From: JALYQB01 sp035640155 | Lineage (GTDB): Bacteria > Actinomycetota > Actinomycetes > Mycobacteriales > Pseudonocardiaceae | Length of the DNA: 11,193 nucleotides | Assembly (NCBI GenBank): GCA_035640155.1 | Contig: DASQWR010000129.1 | Span: 1-11,193, forward strand | Direction of reading: 5' to 3' | Shown: one piece after another, positions 1-6,262 of the stretch | Numbering within the stretch: the first letter of the stretch is position 1 | Layout: each line of letters begins with the position of its first letter | The notes under the pieces: model-generated | Database searches by the model: none | What the model saw: only the letters and a program-made list of their open reading frames with translations | What the model was told of the DNA's origin: nothing | Position numbers and translations under genes: made by a program

Positions 1-648
1 GTAGTCCAGCCCATCGGCGGTGAGAACCGCGCCGACCATCGGAATGCCGTGCCGGGACAGGTCCTCGGCTCGCTGCCGGGTCTGCTCGGTGCTCACGCCC
101 AAGCCGATCGCGGCGACGAGCGGGTTCTCCTGCTCGGTCATCTCCACCAGTTGGCCGACCACCCGTTGCCACTGGTCGTCGGTGCTGCCCTCGTTGGCGA
201 GGGCCAGCTGGATCTGTGGCCTGGAGTCGCCGGCGACAGGCGTGCTGTTGACCCGCCGCAGCGCTGTGTACGCGCCTTCGAGCCGGTTGCGGACCTGCGC
301 CGGGGGCAACGCGCTCATCGGCGTGGGCGTCAACGGGTCAAGCAGCGCCACAGTTACATACGAGGAGGCACTTGCGCGCACTCGGGCGTTCTCGTCCGCG
401 ATCCTTCGTTGGACGCCCTCCAGCTCTGGGTGGAAGATGTACGAGCTGTCGGTGACGCCGACGCATTCCCCATCGACTTTATACACCCCGGACCCGAGCG
501 ACCCGCAGGTACGGATCGCCACGATGGCGAACCACACCGCGCTGGCGGCGAGCACCATCACTACGATGCTCAGACCGATCCACCTGTTCCTGCGCCGTCT
601 GAGCTCCCCAGGCGCAGCCGGTAGTTCGAAGTCCCCGTTGTCGGTCAC
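1..648 (-). CDS. Membrane-anchored periplasmic-binding-like sensor protein (3' end beyond window)
   Basis: The frame is open for 216 codons from a GTG start to the window edge. The start follows a strong ribosome site (GGGAGG, five bases before GTG). Residues 17-22 are basic (RRRRNR) and are followed by one hydrophobic helix at about 23-45, giving an N-in, C-out signal anchor. Cys48 and Cys62 just outside the membrane could form a disulfide. From about residue 97 the sequence resembles the first lobe of type I periplasmic-binding domains: strand YVTVALLDPLT, a helix around RLEGAYTAL, IQLALANEGS, then LVAAIGLGVS and GIPMVGAVLTAD. This fold is the one used by branched-chain amino acid binding proteins and receptor ligand domains. 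No permease or transport ATPase is visible, so a sensing role fits better than uptake, but that is inference. It lies 61 bp downstream of the NTPase gene on the same strand and is probably co-transcribed. The ligand is unknown. Confidence 0.8.
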   Translation of the reverse strand, partial: MTDNGDFELPAAPGELRRRRNRWIGLSIVVMVLAASAVWFAIVAIRTCGSLGSGVYKVDGECVGVTDSSYIFHPELEGVQRRIADENARVRASASSYVTVALLDPLTPTPMSALPPAQVRNRLEGAYTALRRVNSTPVAGDSRPQIQLALANEGSTDDQWQRVVGQLVEMTEQENPLVAAIGLGVSTEQTRQRAEDLSRHGIPMVGAVLTADGLDY

Positions 649-709
649 GCATTCCTCCCTCGCGGTCACCCGCTCGATCTGTCCTGGCGCGCACCCCTGC
701 TCCGCACTG

Positions 710-2683
710 TCAATCCCACCATTCGGCTTCCCTCCGGTGCCGGCGTGCAGCGTCCAGAAACACGGTGTGGGGTCCGCCCGGGCAGAGCCGGGAGACGCCG
801 GAGTAGTCGTCGGCGATCTGTAGATGCAGGTCGCGGCGGCGGCTGTCCGTGAAGGGGTCTACGGCGATCCGCAGCGCGGTGACGAGCCGGCCGACGGGGG
901 TGAGTGGTTGCTCCAGACCAGCCGAACCTACTAGCCGGCGCACCTCGTCGATCGGCGCCTCCCGGCGCCGGTGCCGGTGTGGCGCCTGGGTGACGAACGT
1001 GAGCAGGTCGTGCCATGCGGTGCTCTTGAGTTCGGTGAGGCGCTGGTGCAGTCGCCGTGTCACAAACCCCAGCTCACCCTCAGCGAGGGCGTAGTACAGC
1101 TCACCAGCCTCGTCGTTCGCGGCGCGGCAGGTATGGCGGAGTCTGGTGTAGACGCACGACCAGCTCGTCAAGACTGCGGGATCCCGCTGGGCGAGGCGGC
1201 GGCGTAGCAGCCGGCGGAGCAGGGTGAGTCCAGCTGATCTGTCGGCGGGCCACAGAATCGGGTCGAGAACCTCCCCGTAGTTGGCTTGGCCGCTCACCAG
1301 CAGGTCATCCTGGCTGGCCAGCGCCAATGCCTGCTCCCTCTCCCGAGCGGCGGCGCAGGTCACCAGATCCCGCAGCGCCGCATCAGAGATGCCTACTAGC
1401 AGGCGAGCGAGCATCTGATCTTCCACCGTCGGTGGGTGCTGGAATCTCGCGCCTGGTGCCGCCTGGCTGAGAATCGCTTCGGGCTCGATCCACTTCCTGG
1501 GAGGAGACGTGGCGACGGCGTTCAGCACCAGCAAGGTTGATGCCGGATGACCCCCGGTGAGTTCGTACACGACTTGGGCTAGGCGCTGGTTGTCGCCCCA
1601 GGGCAGAGCCATGTCGGTGACAGCCCTACCGACCTCGTCCTCGGTGAGGTCGGGCAGCCGGTACTGCAGCCACCAGAAGCGCGACCGGTCCGTGATATAG
1701 GACAGTAGTCTGGAAGGGGTGTCGTCCGGTATTACGTGCGACCGGTCCGCGCTGGGGACATCGGCCAGCAGCTCGCCCCGGCTGGTGGCCACCACGGTCA
1801 GCGGGTCCACATCTTCCTGCCCACCCGCGGCACGCTGGCGGCGGGCCCGGAGCAGCTGGTTCAGGAAAAGATGACCGAGTTCGGTGTCGGCGTTGTCGAG
1901 CAGGACGACGCAGTTGACCGATCGCTCGTCGGTCCGGCTGCCTCGGCTGAACTCGGCCCGCAAGTCGGCGAGAAACGCAGCCCAGAGCAGCTCGTCGATA
2001 CGCTGCCGGTTGTCCTCATCCTGGGAGTCGACGGCCCAGCGGTTGAGGTCTACCAGCACGTCGATGGGGTCATGGGGCAGCCCCACACCCCGGTGGCCGT
2101 ACCAGTGCTGGAAAGACCCGAGGACCACGCGTCGCGGGGCCCACGCCGTCAGCCGCTTCCCGATGAGTCCCAGCAAACTTGCGGGTGGTTGGAACGGCGC
2201 CCCGGCACCTCCGCTCACGGCTCCCAGCACACTGCCAGCCATGTCTACCAGCACTTCTCTGCCAGTGTCGACCCCGCGCTGGCGCTCCAGCGCATCGATG
2301 ACCTGCCGGCAGGCCTGTGAATGGTCGGTCAGGTCCAGCGTCAGTTGCGTCACGAGCTGCCCGACGATGAACCGGGGGAACTGGAGTGCGCCGTATCCGG
2401 GGCACTTCCTGCTGAGGTCGAAGGCAATGGCGGAGAGCACCTGCGGTACGGTGGCATGTCTGTTGGTCTCGAAATCTAGCTGGGCATGCGGGGCCCGTTG
2501 GTCGAGCAAATCAACCAGTGCGGACAACAGAGCAGTCTTGCCGGCGCCCCGGAACCCTTCGACCACCAGGATCGGGCAGCGCTGACTCCGCACCGAACCA
2601 TTTTCTTCTGGTCGCACCATGAGTTCGCGAACAAGCTCGATCACGTATCTCCGGCCATAAACCCGATCGATATGGATCGCCAC
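710..2683 (-). CDS. STAND-like P-loop NTPase, partner of the membrane sensor gene
   Basis: A 657-residue protein from the GTG at 2683, which has GGAGG nine bases upstream. An in-frame GTG at 2713 would add ten residues but has no visible ribosome site. Counting from 2683, the Walker A motif GFRGAGKT is at 43-50. The Walker B-type VVLLDNAD is at about 259-266, followed by VVATSRG at 297-303, the position of sensor/arginine motifs in AP-ATPase-type NTPases. GGHP at 377-380 resembles the conserved glycine-proline motif that starts the winged-helix part of STAND proteins. The C-terminal half is rich in Leu, Arg and Ala and probably helical; I see no recognisable effector domain such as TIR, protease or nuclease. 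STAND ATPases act as ligand-triggered switches in signalling, apoptosis-like responses and phage defence. Here the likely partner is the downstream sensor protein. It is probably cytoplasmic, since no signal peptide or membrane helix is seen. Exact role unknown. Confidence 0.82.
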   Translation of the reverse strand: MAIHIDRVYGRRYVIELVRELMVRPEENGSVRSQRCPILVVEGFRGAGKTALLSALVDLLDQRAPHAQLDFETNRHATVPQVLSAIAFDLSRKCPGYGALQFPRFIVGQLVTQLTLDLTDHSQACRQVIDALERQRGVDTGREVLVDMAGSVLGAVSGGAGAPFQPPASLLGLIGKRLTAWAPRRVVLGSFQHWYGHRGVGLPHDPIDVLVDLNRWAVDSQDEDNRQRIDELLWAAFLADLRAEFSRGSRTDERSVNCVVLLDNADTELGHLFLNQLLRARRQRAAGGQEDVDPLTVVATSRGELLADVPSADRSHVIPDDTPSRLLSYITDRSRFWWLQYRLPDLTEDEVGRAVTDMALPWGDNQRLAQVVYELTGGHPASTLLVLNAVATSPPRKWIEPEAILSQAAPGARFQHPPTVEDQMLARLLVGISDAALRDLVTCAAAREREQALALASQDDLLVSGQANYGEVLDPILWPADRSAGLTLLRRLLRRRLAQRDPAVLTSWSCVYTRLRHTCRAANDEAGELYYALAEGELGFVTRRLHQRLTELKSTAWHDLLTFVTQAPHRHRRREAPIDEVRRLVGSAGLEQPLTPVGRLVTALRIAVDPFTDSRRRDLHLQIADDYSGVSRLCPGGPHTVFLDAARRHRREAEWWD

Positions 2684-2792
2684 GAGGCCAGACCTCCGTT
2701 TCGAGCGCGCCACAGTGTTTCGCTACGTACCACGACCTTCCCCCCGCGGAAGAGCTCCTGGGTCGTTGACGCCGGACCCGTGAGCGCTACTT

Positions 2793-2822
2793 AGCATCCC
2801 AGGTCGCCCTTCCCCGAGTCAA
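2793..2822 (-). promoter_or_regulatory. Possible promoter for the STAND/sensor unit
   Basis: On the minus strand TTGACT (2817-2822, five of six matches to the sigma-70 -35 consensus) is followed after 18 bp by GATGCT (2793-2798, a weak -10 box). It lies about 110 bp upstream of the preferred GTG at 2683. The -10 lacks the leading T typical of actinobacterial TANNNT boxes, so the assignment is tentative. Confidence 0.3.
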
Positions 2823-2939
2823 CACCTCGGCGATGTCACAGATACTTGAGAAACTTGCTGCTCCTGAGCCTGATCTACCCGGCTCGATTTGGGCGATCAT
2901 TTCTGGACTGGGCCGAGTCATCGTGATCTTGCTGTATGG

Positions 2940-2955
2940 GGTTGAGTGATCAACC
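2940..2955. repeat. Short inverted repeat, 6-bp arms and 4-base loop
   Basis: GGTTGA and TCAACC flank GTGA. It is short enough to be chance. It could be a regulator site in the spacer upstream of the STAND gene, but it lies more than 100 bp behind the candidate promoter. Confidence 0.25.
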
Positions 2956-2969
2956 GGATAGGCTGACCA

Positions 2970-3044
2970 CTAGCGCTCGCCACCCGGCTTCCACAGCACG
3001 TCGCCGTCCGGGTTCGCCACCCGGCACAGGTGACCGGTTGGCAT
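2970..3044 (-). CDS. Possible small ORF or gene remnant, 24 residues
   Basis: An ATG-started frame (in-frame GTG three codons earlier at 3053) encodes a short peptide whose middle reads CRVANPDGDVLWKPGGER before TAG. About 87 percent of its codons end in G or C, which stands out in this otherwise lower-GC, non-coding spacer. No clear ribosome site precedes it: GGGG lies too far from the ATG and close to the GTG. A TAG about 15 codons upstream limits the frame. It could be a real small protein, the tail of a decayed gene or chance. No family recognised. Confidence 0.22.
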   Translation of the reverse strand: MPTGHLCRVANPDGDVLWKPGGER

Positions 3045-3155
3045 GTCAGGCACGGGGGACACCCCACTGTGACGGCGGTCCTACCAGTTTAGCCTACAGA
3101 CGGATGATCTCAACATTCCACCGCCGATTGTACTACCACTCTCAGTTCCTGACTG

Positions 3156-3365
3156 TCACTCTAGGTGAGAGAGTGCTTGGGAGTCTGGGCAATTGCACCT
3201 TTCTGACCTGCGGAAACGCCTTCTGGCCTGGTACACTGGCATCGACCCGAGGGTGCATAGATGAACAGTTGCGTACTCGGCCGTGCTCATCCCTGCGTCA
3301 TCGGCCGCGACACCGGCAAGCCGCACCAGCACCGTGCGGGTCCACCTCCTGGCTCGAGCCACCAT
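3156..3365 (-). pseudogene. Truncated DUF4244-like gene of a tad pilus locus
   Basis: From an ATG at 3365 with a strong ribosome site (GGAGGGGA just upstream), the frame reads a basic N-terminus, then GVAADDAGMSTAEYA at about 18-32. That motif is typical of the actinobacterial DUF4244 family, short Flp-pilin-like proteins encoded in tad (tight adherence) loci, where it is normally followed by a hydrophobic helix starting about VGTLAA. Here the similarity stops at Ala32 (position 3270). The frame then runs through 37 unrelated residues, rich in Cys, Arg and Ser, to a stop at 3156. The break coincides with a fall in GC content. I infer that foreign DNA replaced or displaced the rest of the gene. 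No other tad gene is visible in the window. Confidence 0.6.
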
Positions 3366-3437
3366 CCCCACTCCCCTCCGGCACCCGCGCCGGGCGCCTC
3401 TGCCGCGAGCCGGGGCACCCTGCCCGACCGTCCCCTG

Positions 3438-3473
3438 TGGACGTTTGTTCGCCGCTGGACGTTCGTTCACCAC
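3438..3473. repeat. Imperfect 18-bp tandem repeat
   Basis: Two adjacent copies starting TGGACGTT (3438-3455 and 3456-3473) agree at 15 of 18 bases. They lie between the small membrane-protein remnant and the DUF4244 remnant on the minus strand, where they overlap the end of the former. Possible local duplication or paired binding site; function unknown. Confidence 0.45.
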
Positions 3474-3628
3474 TGCGCCACCAGCTGGCCGGCCAGCCCG
3501 ACCACCACCGGCACCAAGTACGCCAGCAACGTCAGGTCCACGGCGATCACCAGCGCCGCGATGCCGCCGTCGGCCAACCAGGCCGGCAGCCTCTCCCATC
3601 ACGCGCGCACCTGCCGCGTCCAGCGCAT
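3467..3628 (-). pseudogene. Remnant of a small hydrophobic protein with in-frame TGA
   Basis: An ATG at 3628 starts a frame that meets TGA after nine codons (3599-3601), then stays open for 43 codons to a TGA at 3467-3469. The 43-codon part has strong GC-ending codon bias and encodes a hydrophobic stretch, GGIAALVIAVDLTLLAYLVP and onward, consistent with one or two membrane helices. I do not recognise the family. It lies about 100 bp upstream of the DUF4244 remnant on the same strand, so it may belong to the same former locus. It could also be the 3' end of a larger lost gene rather than a 53-codon gene with a nonsense mutation. Confidence 0.35.
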
Positions 3629-3871
3629 CGCCCCACGCTAGCGGTGGGGTGCGCCGCCGTCGTCGTTCTCAATGAGGACTTCGGATCACTCGGCAGGACA
3701 CAGCAGGCTGCATGATCTCCGCCGCCCGCCGCTGGCCGACATCGTGCCGGAACCTGCGCAGGTCGCCGATGTCACCGTCCCCGTGTCGCCAGTTACATAG
3801 TGGTCGTGCCTCCCGGCCTGCATTAGCTGGTCTCGAGGGCGAGGTTCGAAAGATGTGCGTTACACCCTGCG
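3629..3871. other. Gene-free stretch between remnants and the tRNA
   Basis: No frame here gives a recognisable protein. The only structure I see is a 12-bp palindrome, ACCTGCGCAGGT, at 3752-3763. No integrase gene or duplicated tRNA 3' end, which would mark an integration event, was found next to the tRNA. Confidence 0.5.
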
Positions 3872-3946
3872 TGGTGCCGGCGGTGGGATTCGAACCCACA
3901 CTGTCAACCTCCTAAGGGTTGTGCCTCTGCATTGGGCTACGCCGGC
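3872..3946 (-). tRNA. Class I tRNA-like gene with UAG anticodon (codon CUA, nominal Leu)
   Basis: The minus strand folds as a cloverleaf. The 7-bp acceptor stem is GCCGGCG/CGCCGGC with encoded ACCA at the 3' end. The anticodon stem CAACC/GGTTG closes the loop CTTAGGA, so the anticodon is UAG. The variable loop is five bases (ACAGT). The T stem is GTGGG/CCCAC with loop TTCGAAT. Two things are odd. A UAG anticodon nominally means leucine, yet bacterial tRNA-Leu normally has a long variable arm, absent here. The D arm (GCCC, loop AATGCAG, AGGC) lacks the paired G18G19 that docks on the T loop, as if two bases were lost from a usual AATTGGCAG. It may be a decayed tRNA, an atypical tRNA or a mobile-element tRNA. 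The gene starts directly after the stop codon of an HNH fragment. Confidence 0.78.
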
Positions 3947-4036
3947 CTACCCCCGCCGACACCCGGTCTCGGTGAGCGCGTGGCAGTTCGGGCACAGGAT
4001 ACGCAAGCCGGGCCTGCGCCCCGCGAGCCCATCGGT
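3947..4036 (-). pseudogene. C-terminal zinc-knuckle fragment of an HNH endonuclease
   Basis: The minus-strand frame ending in TAG at 3947-3949 reads LRILCPNCHALTETGCRRG. This matches the tail of actinobacterial and phage HNH endonucleases, where the CPNCH pair binds zinc after the catalytic HNH segment. Similarity probably starts near TDGLAGRRPG, which resembles the usual DGD-NNRLENLRIL stretch. The catalytic histidines and the first zinc-binding cysteine pair are missing, and upstream sequence gives way to the start of the GH15 remnant on the other strand, so this is only a fragment. The TAG is immediately followed by the first base of the tRNA, suggesting that the intact ancestor was transcribed together with the tRNA. 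The left limit of homology is approximate. Confidence 0.62.
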
Positions 4037-4060
4037 CCGGAATCTCCGGAGAGGAGCGCG

Positions 4061-4735
4061 GTGCCGATGATCGAACGGGTCTCCTCCGCCGCGCCGGGGG
4101 GCCGTCGACGCCCACCCATTGCCGACTACGGGTTCCTCTCCGACTGTCACACGGCGGCGCTGGTCGACCGCGCCGGATCGGTGGACTCGTGGTGCGCGCC
4201 GGACGCCGATGCCCTGGTGCCCGTGGTGGGCCGGTGACGGTGTCGTGCACAGGCCCGGTGCGCTGGCAGTGCGCGCACGGCGTCGCCAGGGCGGCCTTTT
4301 GCGGCTGCAGGTGACACGGTGGAGCTGCGCCTGAGCTACACCCCTTCGTTCGGTCCTGCGCTCTCGCTGCCGGAGAACGGTGAGCCGACACTGGAGGACA
4401 CCCTCGGGGCGTGGGAGTCGTGGGCTGCCCTGCACACCAGCTACGACGGATGCTTCCCGGACGAGGTCCGGCGCAGCTCGTTGGTCCTGCAGGGCCTGAC
4501 CTTCCAGCCCTCCGGTGCGGTGGTGGCAGCCGCGACGACACTCGCTGCCGGAGCGGCTCGGTGGCGAGCTCAACTTCGACTACCGCTTCGCCTGGTTGCG
4601 CGACCTGAGCTTGACCATCCGAGCCCTCTGGGTGGCCGCGTGTCCGGACGAGCCGAGTCGGCTGTTCGACTGGTTCGCCACCGCCGTGGGCCACATCGGC
4701 AACGAGCTGGTGCAGATCATGTACGGCGTGGACGG
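4061..4735 (+). pseudogene. Decayed GH15 (glucoamylase/trehalase-like) gene, 5' part
   Basis: A GTG at 4061 preceded by GAGGAG begins a frame with PPIADYGFLSDCHTAALVDR and GSVD, the classic N-terminus of bacterial GH15 glucoamylase/trehalase proteins. It diverges after WCAP and stops at 4237, where the normal following region of some 70-80 residues seems deleted. Similarity resumes at about 4315 (VELRLSYTP, then LHTSYDGCFPDEVRRSSLVL and FQPSGAVVAAATT). It shifts frame by one extra base near 4540 and continues with SLPERLGGELNFDYRFAWLRD, ALWVAACPDE and VQIMYGV to about 4735. There it ends abruptly against the oxidoreductase remnant. The C-terminal catalytic domain with its two glutamates is gone. 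In intact form such enzymes hydrolyse trehalose or alpha-glucans. Several independent lesions make a sequencing error an unlikely explanation. Confidence 0.8.
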
Positions 4736-5450
4736 GCCGCGCAGGAGCACCTCCACGACGCCGTCCTCGGGTCCGGCATCGCCGATCAGATCCCGCATCG
4801 GCACGCCGACCCACATGGCGTTGCTCTGCAGCCCGCCGCCGATGGCGTTGCTGATGCAGTCAGCGTGGTCTCCTGGGTGACGCTCGGCAGCCCGCAGGTC
4901 CTCGAAGCCGCATGTCCTCGGCCGCGCCACGGCGCCACCGACCGAGAGCCGCCACACCGACGCGTGCACCCGGGGGTTGCTGACGTTCTTGATGACCACG
5001 TAGAAGGACTCGTTGGGCGTGATCGGGGTGATGCCGGTACCGTTCGGCTGCATCCCGTCCTAGCTGAACGTCGCCTGCCGGTACAGGGTGGTGCCCACGG
5101 CGCCCGTCGCGATCGCCAGCCCGGCGCCAACCCCGCCCCCCAGCACCGCTCTTCGCGTAACGGACGAGGCGGTGCCGGGTGCTTCCTCGCCCTGCCGGGC
5201 ACCGTGCACCCAACGGAACGTGAGCACCAGCGCGGCGACGAACAACGCCAACGTCGCGCCGAGGATCAGGATCGTTCCCCAGCGCGCGAGTGACGGCGAC
5301 AGCCTGCGGTAGCTCGTCGGCAGCACCGTCCACAGCGCAGCCACCAGCACAACCCACAGCACGGCGGCCAGGGTCAGCACCAGTCCCGCCAGCACCCCGG
5401 CCAGCGCTCCCATGCCGAGCACCCCGCCAGCGGACGCCCGTCGGGGCCTC
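4736..5450 (-). pseudogene. Decayed Tat-type molybdopterin oxidoreductase gene, 5' part
   Basis: On the minus strand a hydrophobic N-terminal region (GALAGVLAGLVLTLAAVL, then TILILGATLALFVAALVLTF) is followed by a twin-arginine segment TRRAVLGGG and the start of a sulfite-oxidase-like molybdopterin domain (MQPNGTGITPITPNESFYV, ASVWRLSVGGAV, ISNAIGGGLQSNA, GVPMRDLIGDAG). Three lesions are visible. A TAG at 5060-5062 replaces the residue between TFS and DGMQ, where relatives plausibly have Tyr. A stretch of about ten codons near 4870-4900 is out of frame, flanked by losses of two bases and one base. The gene ends at LLRG (4736), losing the rest of the catalytic domain. The cysteine before ISNAIGG, the likely molybdenum ligand, is still encoded. 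The exact start near 5420-5480 is uncertain. The intact family oxidises small substrates outside the membrane. Confidence 0.75.
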
Positions 5451-5738
5451 GTCGGACTGAGTCCGTCCTGCCGTCCCGGTGTCCATGCCGCACCATATCC
5501 AGGTGCACTCTCCCGATTCTCGGCCTCCAGGAGCGAAGTTAGAAAGGCGTAAGAGCTGGCCGGACCAATCAGGCCGTCAATTCGGGTAGTTTCAATGGTG
5601 TGCCCAGCGGGACGGGCTGTGGTCGAGCTATCGTGGCGGCTTCCATTCGTCACGCTGTTCGTTTCAACTTCGCCGCCGTCACGACCTCCCACTGGCGGCT
5701 GCGGACCCGTACCCACTCGCAGAGACAGGTGATCAGCG
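5451..5738. other. Spacer between oxidoreductase remnant and membrane-protein gene
   Basis: About 290 bp, less GC-rich in its central part (5520-5600). A minus-strand frame stays open across it but has no coding bias and no family resemblance. It should hold the promoter of the plus-strand gene at 5739. I cannot point to convincing -35 and -10 boxes. Confidence 0.5.
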
Positions 5739-6206
5739 GTGTCCACGCACGCGCCGATGGCGGCCACGGTGGGACGAGGCGTTCTCGCCGGCCTGGCCGG
5801 CACAGTCGTGATGACGCTGTTCCAGAAGCTCGTCGAGATGCCACTCACCGGGCGCGGCGACAGCTACGCGCCGGCCGACTTCGCCGAGAAGGTGCTGCCC
5901 GTCCAGCCCACCAGTAGCCAGCAGCGGCGGCGCCTGAACTACGGAACGCATTTCGGTCTGGGAGCCACGTGGGGCGCCGCGTACGGCGTTGCTGCCCATG
6001 CCGGGCTGCGCGGTCAGCGGGCCGTCGCCGCGGTGTTCGCCATCGTGTACGCCGGCGACGTGCTCCTCAACACGGCGCTCGGGCTCTACGAGCCGTCGAG
6101 TTGGTCGCGCCGCGATGCCGCGATCGATGTCCTCGACAAGCTCGTCCAGGCAGAGGCGACCGGCGCGGTCTTCGATCACGTCGTAGGACGGACGGACCGG
6201 GCCTAA
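5739..6206 (+). CDS. Small integral membrane protein of unknown function
   Basis: A 155-residue protein with three hydrophobic segments, about 13-31 (GRGVLAGLAGTVVMTLFQK), 73-88 (GLGATWGAAYGVAAHA) and 95-116 (AVAAVFAIVYAGDVLLNTALGL). Codon bias across the frame is strong and it appears intact. The GTG at 5739 has only a weak CAGG upstream; an in-frame ATG at 5757 is an alternative start. The Gly-rich first helix and the conserved-looking NYGTHFGLG segment recall actinobacterial membrane proteins of the DUF1440/YagU kind, but I am not certain of the family. It converges on the patatin gene with 56 bp between the two stop codons. No function is suggested by the neighbours. Confidence 0.75.
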   Translation: MSTHAPMAATVGRGVLAGLAGTVVMTLFQKLVEMPLTGRGDSYAPADFAEKVLPVQPTSSQQRRRLNYGTHFGLGATWGAAYGVAAHAGLRGQRAVAAVFAIVYAGDVLLNTALGLYEPSSWSRRDAAIDVLDKLVQAEATGAVFDHVVGRTDRA

Positions 6207-6262
6207 AGCGGGGAATGTCGCGACCGGATCATCGGGGCGGACCGCCACGTCACCTTCCCGCG

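Larger units (their letters stand above)
2714..3155. other. Lower-GC, mostly gene-free spacer upstream of the STAND gene
   Basis: This stretch is visibly poorer in G and C than the DNA right of 3270, and no long frame has coding character. It contains the candidate promoter at 2793-2822, a short inverted repeat GGTTGA-GTGA-TCAACC at 2940-2955, a 12-bp direct repeat TCGCCACCCGGC at 2977-2988 and 3014-3025, and a possible small minus-strand ORF at 2970-3044. I see no tRNA, integrase or transposase in it. Confidence 0.6.

Noticed and set aside
20..823. Plus-strand open frame of 267 codons
   Set aside because: Antisense to the sensor gene, which has a good ribosome site, a signal anchor and a coherent fold. 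The plus frame shows no domain and a shuffled composition.
1736..2585. Two long overlapping plus-strand frames
   Set aside because: They lie opposite the STAND NTPase core with its Walker motifs and have no family resemblance.
2766..2793. Plus-strand promoter TTGACG-16 bp-TACTTA
   Set aside because: No plus-strand gene follows within several hundred bases. It may be chance.
3752..3763. 12-bp palindrome ACCTGCGCAGGT as an operator
   Set aside because: One isolated palindrome in GC-rich DNA with no adjacent promoter or regulator gene is too weak to call.
3660..3960. tRNA as the attachment site of an integrated element
   Set aside because: No integrase gene and no second copy of the tRNA 3' end were found in the window, so integration here cannot be supported.
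4580..5053. Minus-strand frame starting at an ATG, readable as a complete small molybdopterin protein
   Set aside because: It begins just after the TAG in a longer homologous frame and runs into the antisense of GH15, so it is a middle piece of a broken gene.
3872..5062. Idea that the tRNA suppresses the TAG in the oxidoreductase
   Set aside because: Reading UAG needs the anticodon CUA. This tRNA has UAG, which pairs with CUA codons. The target gene is also truncated, so suppression would not restore it.
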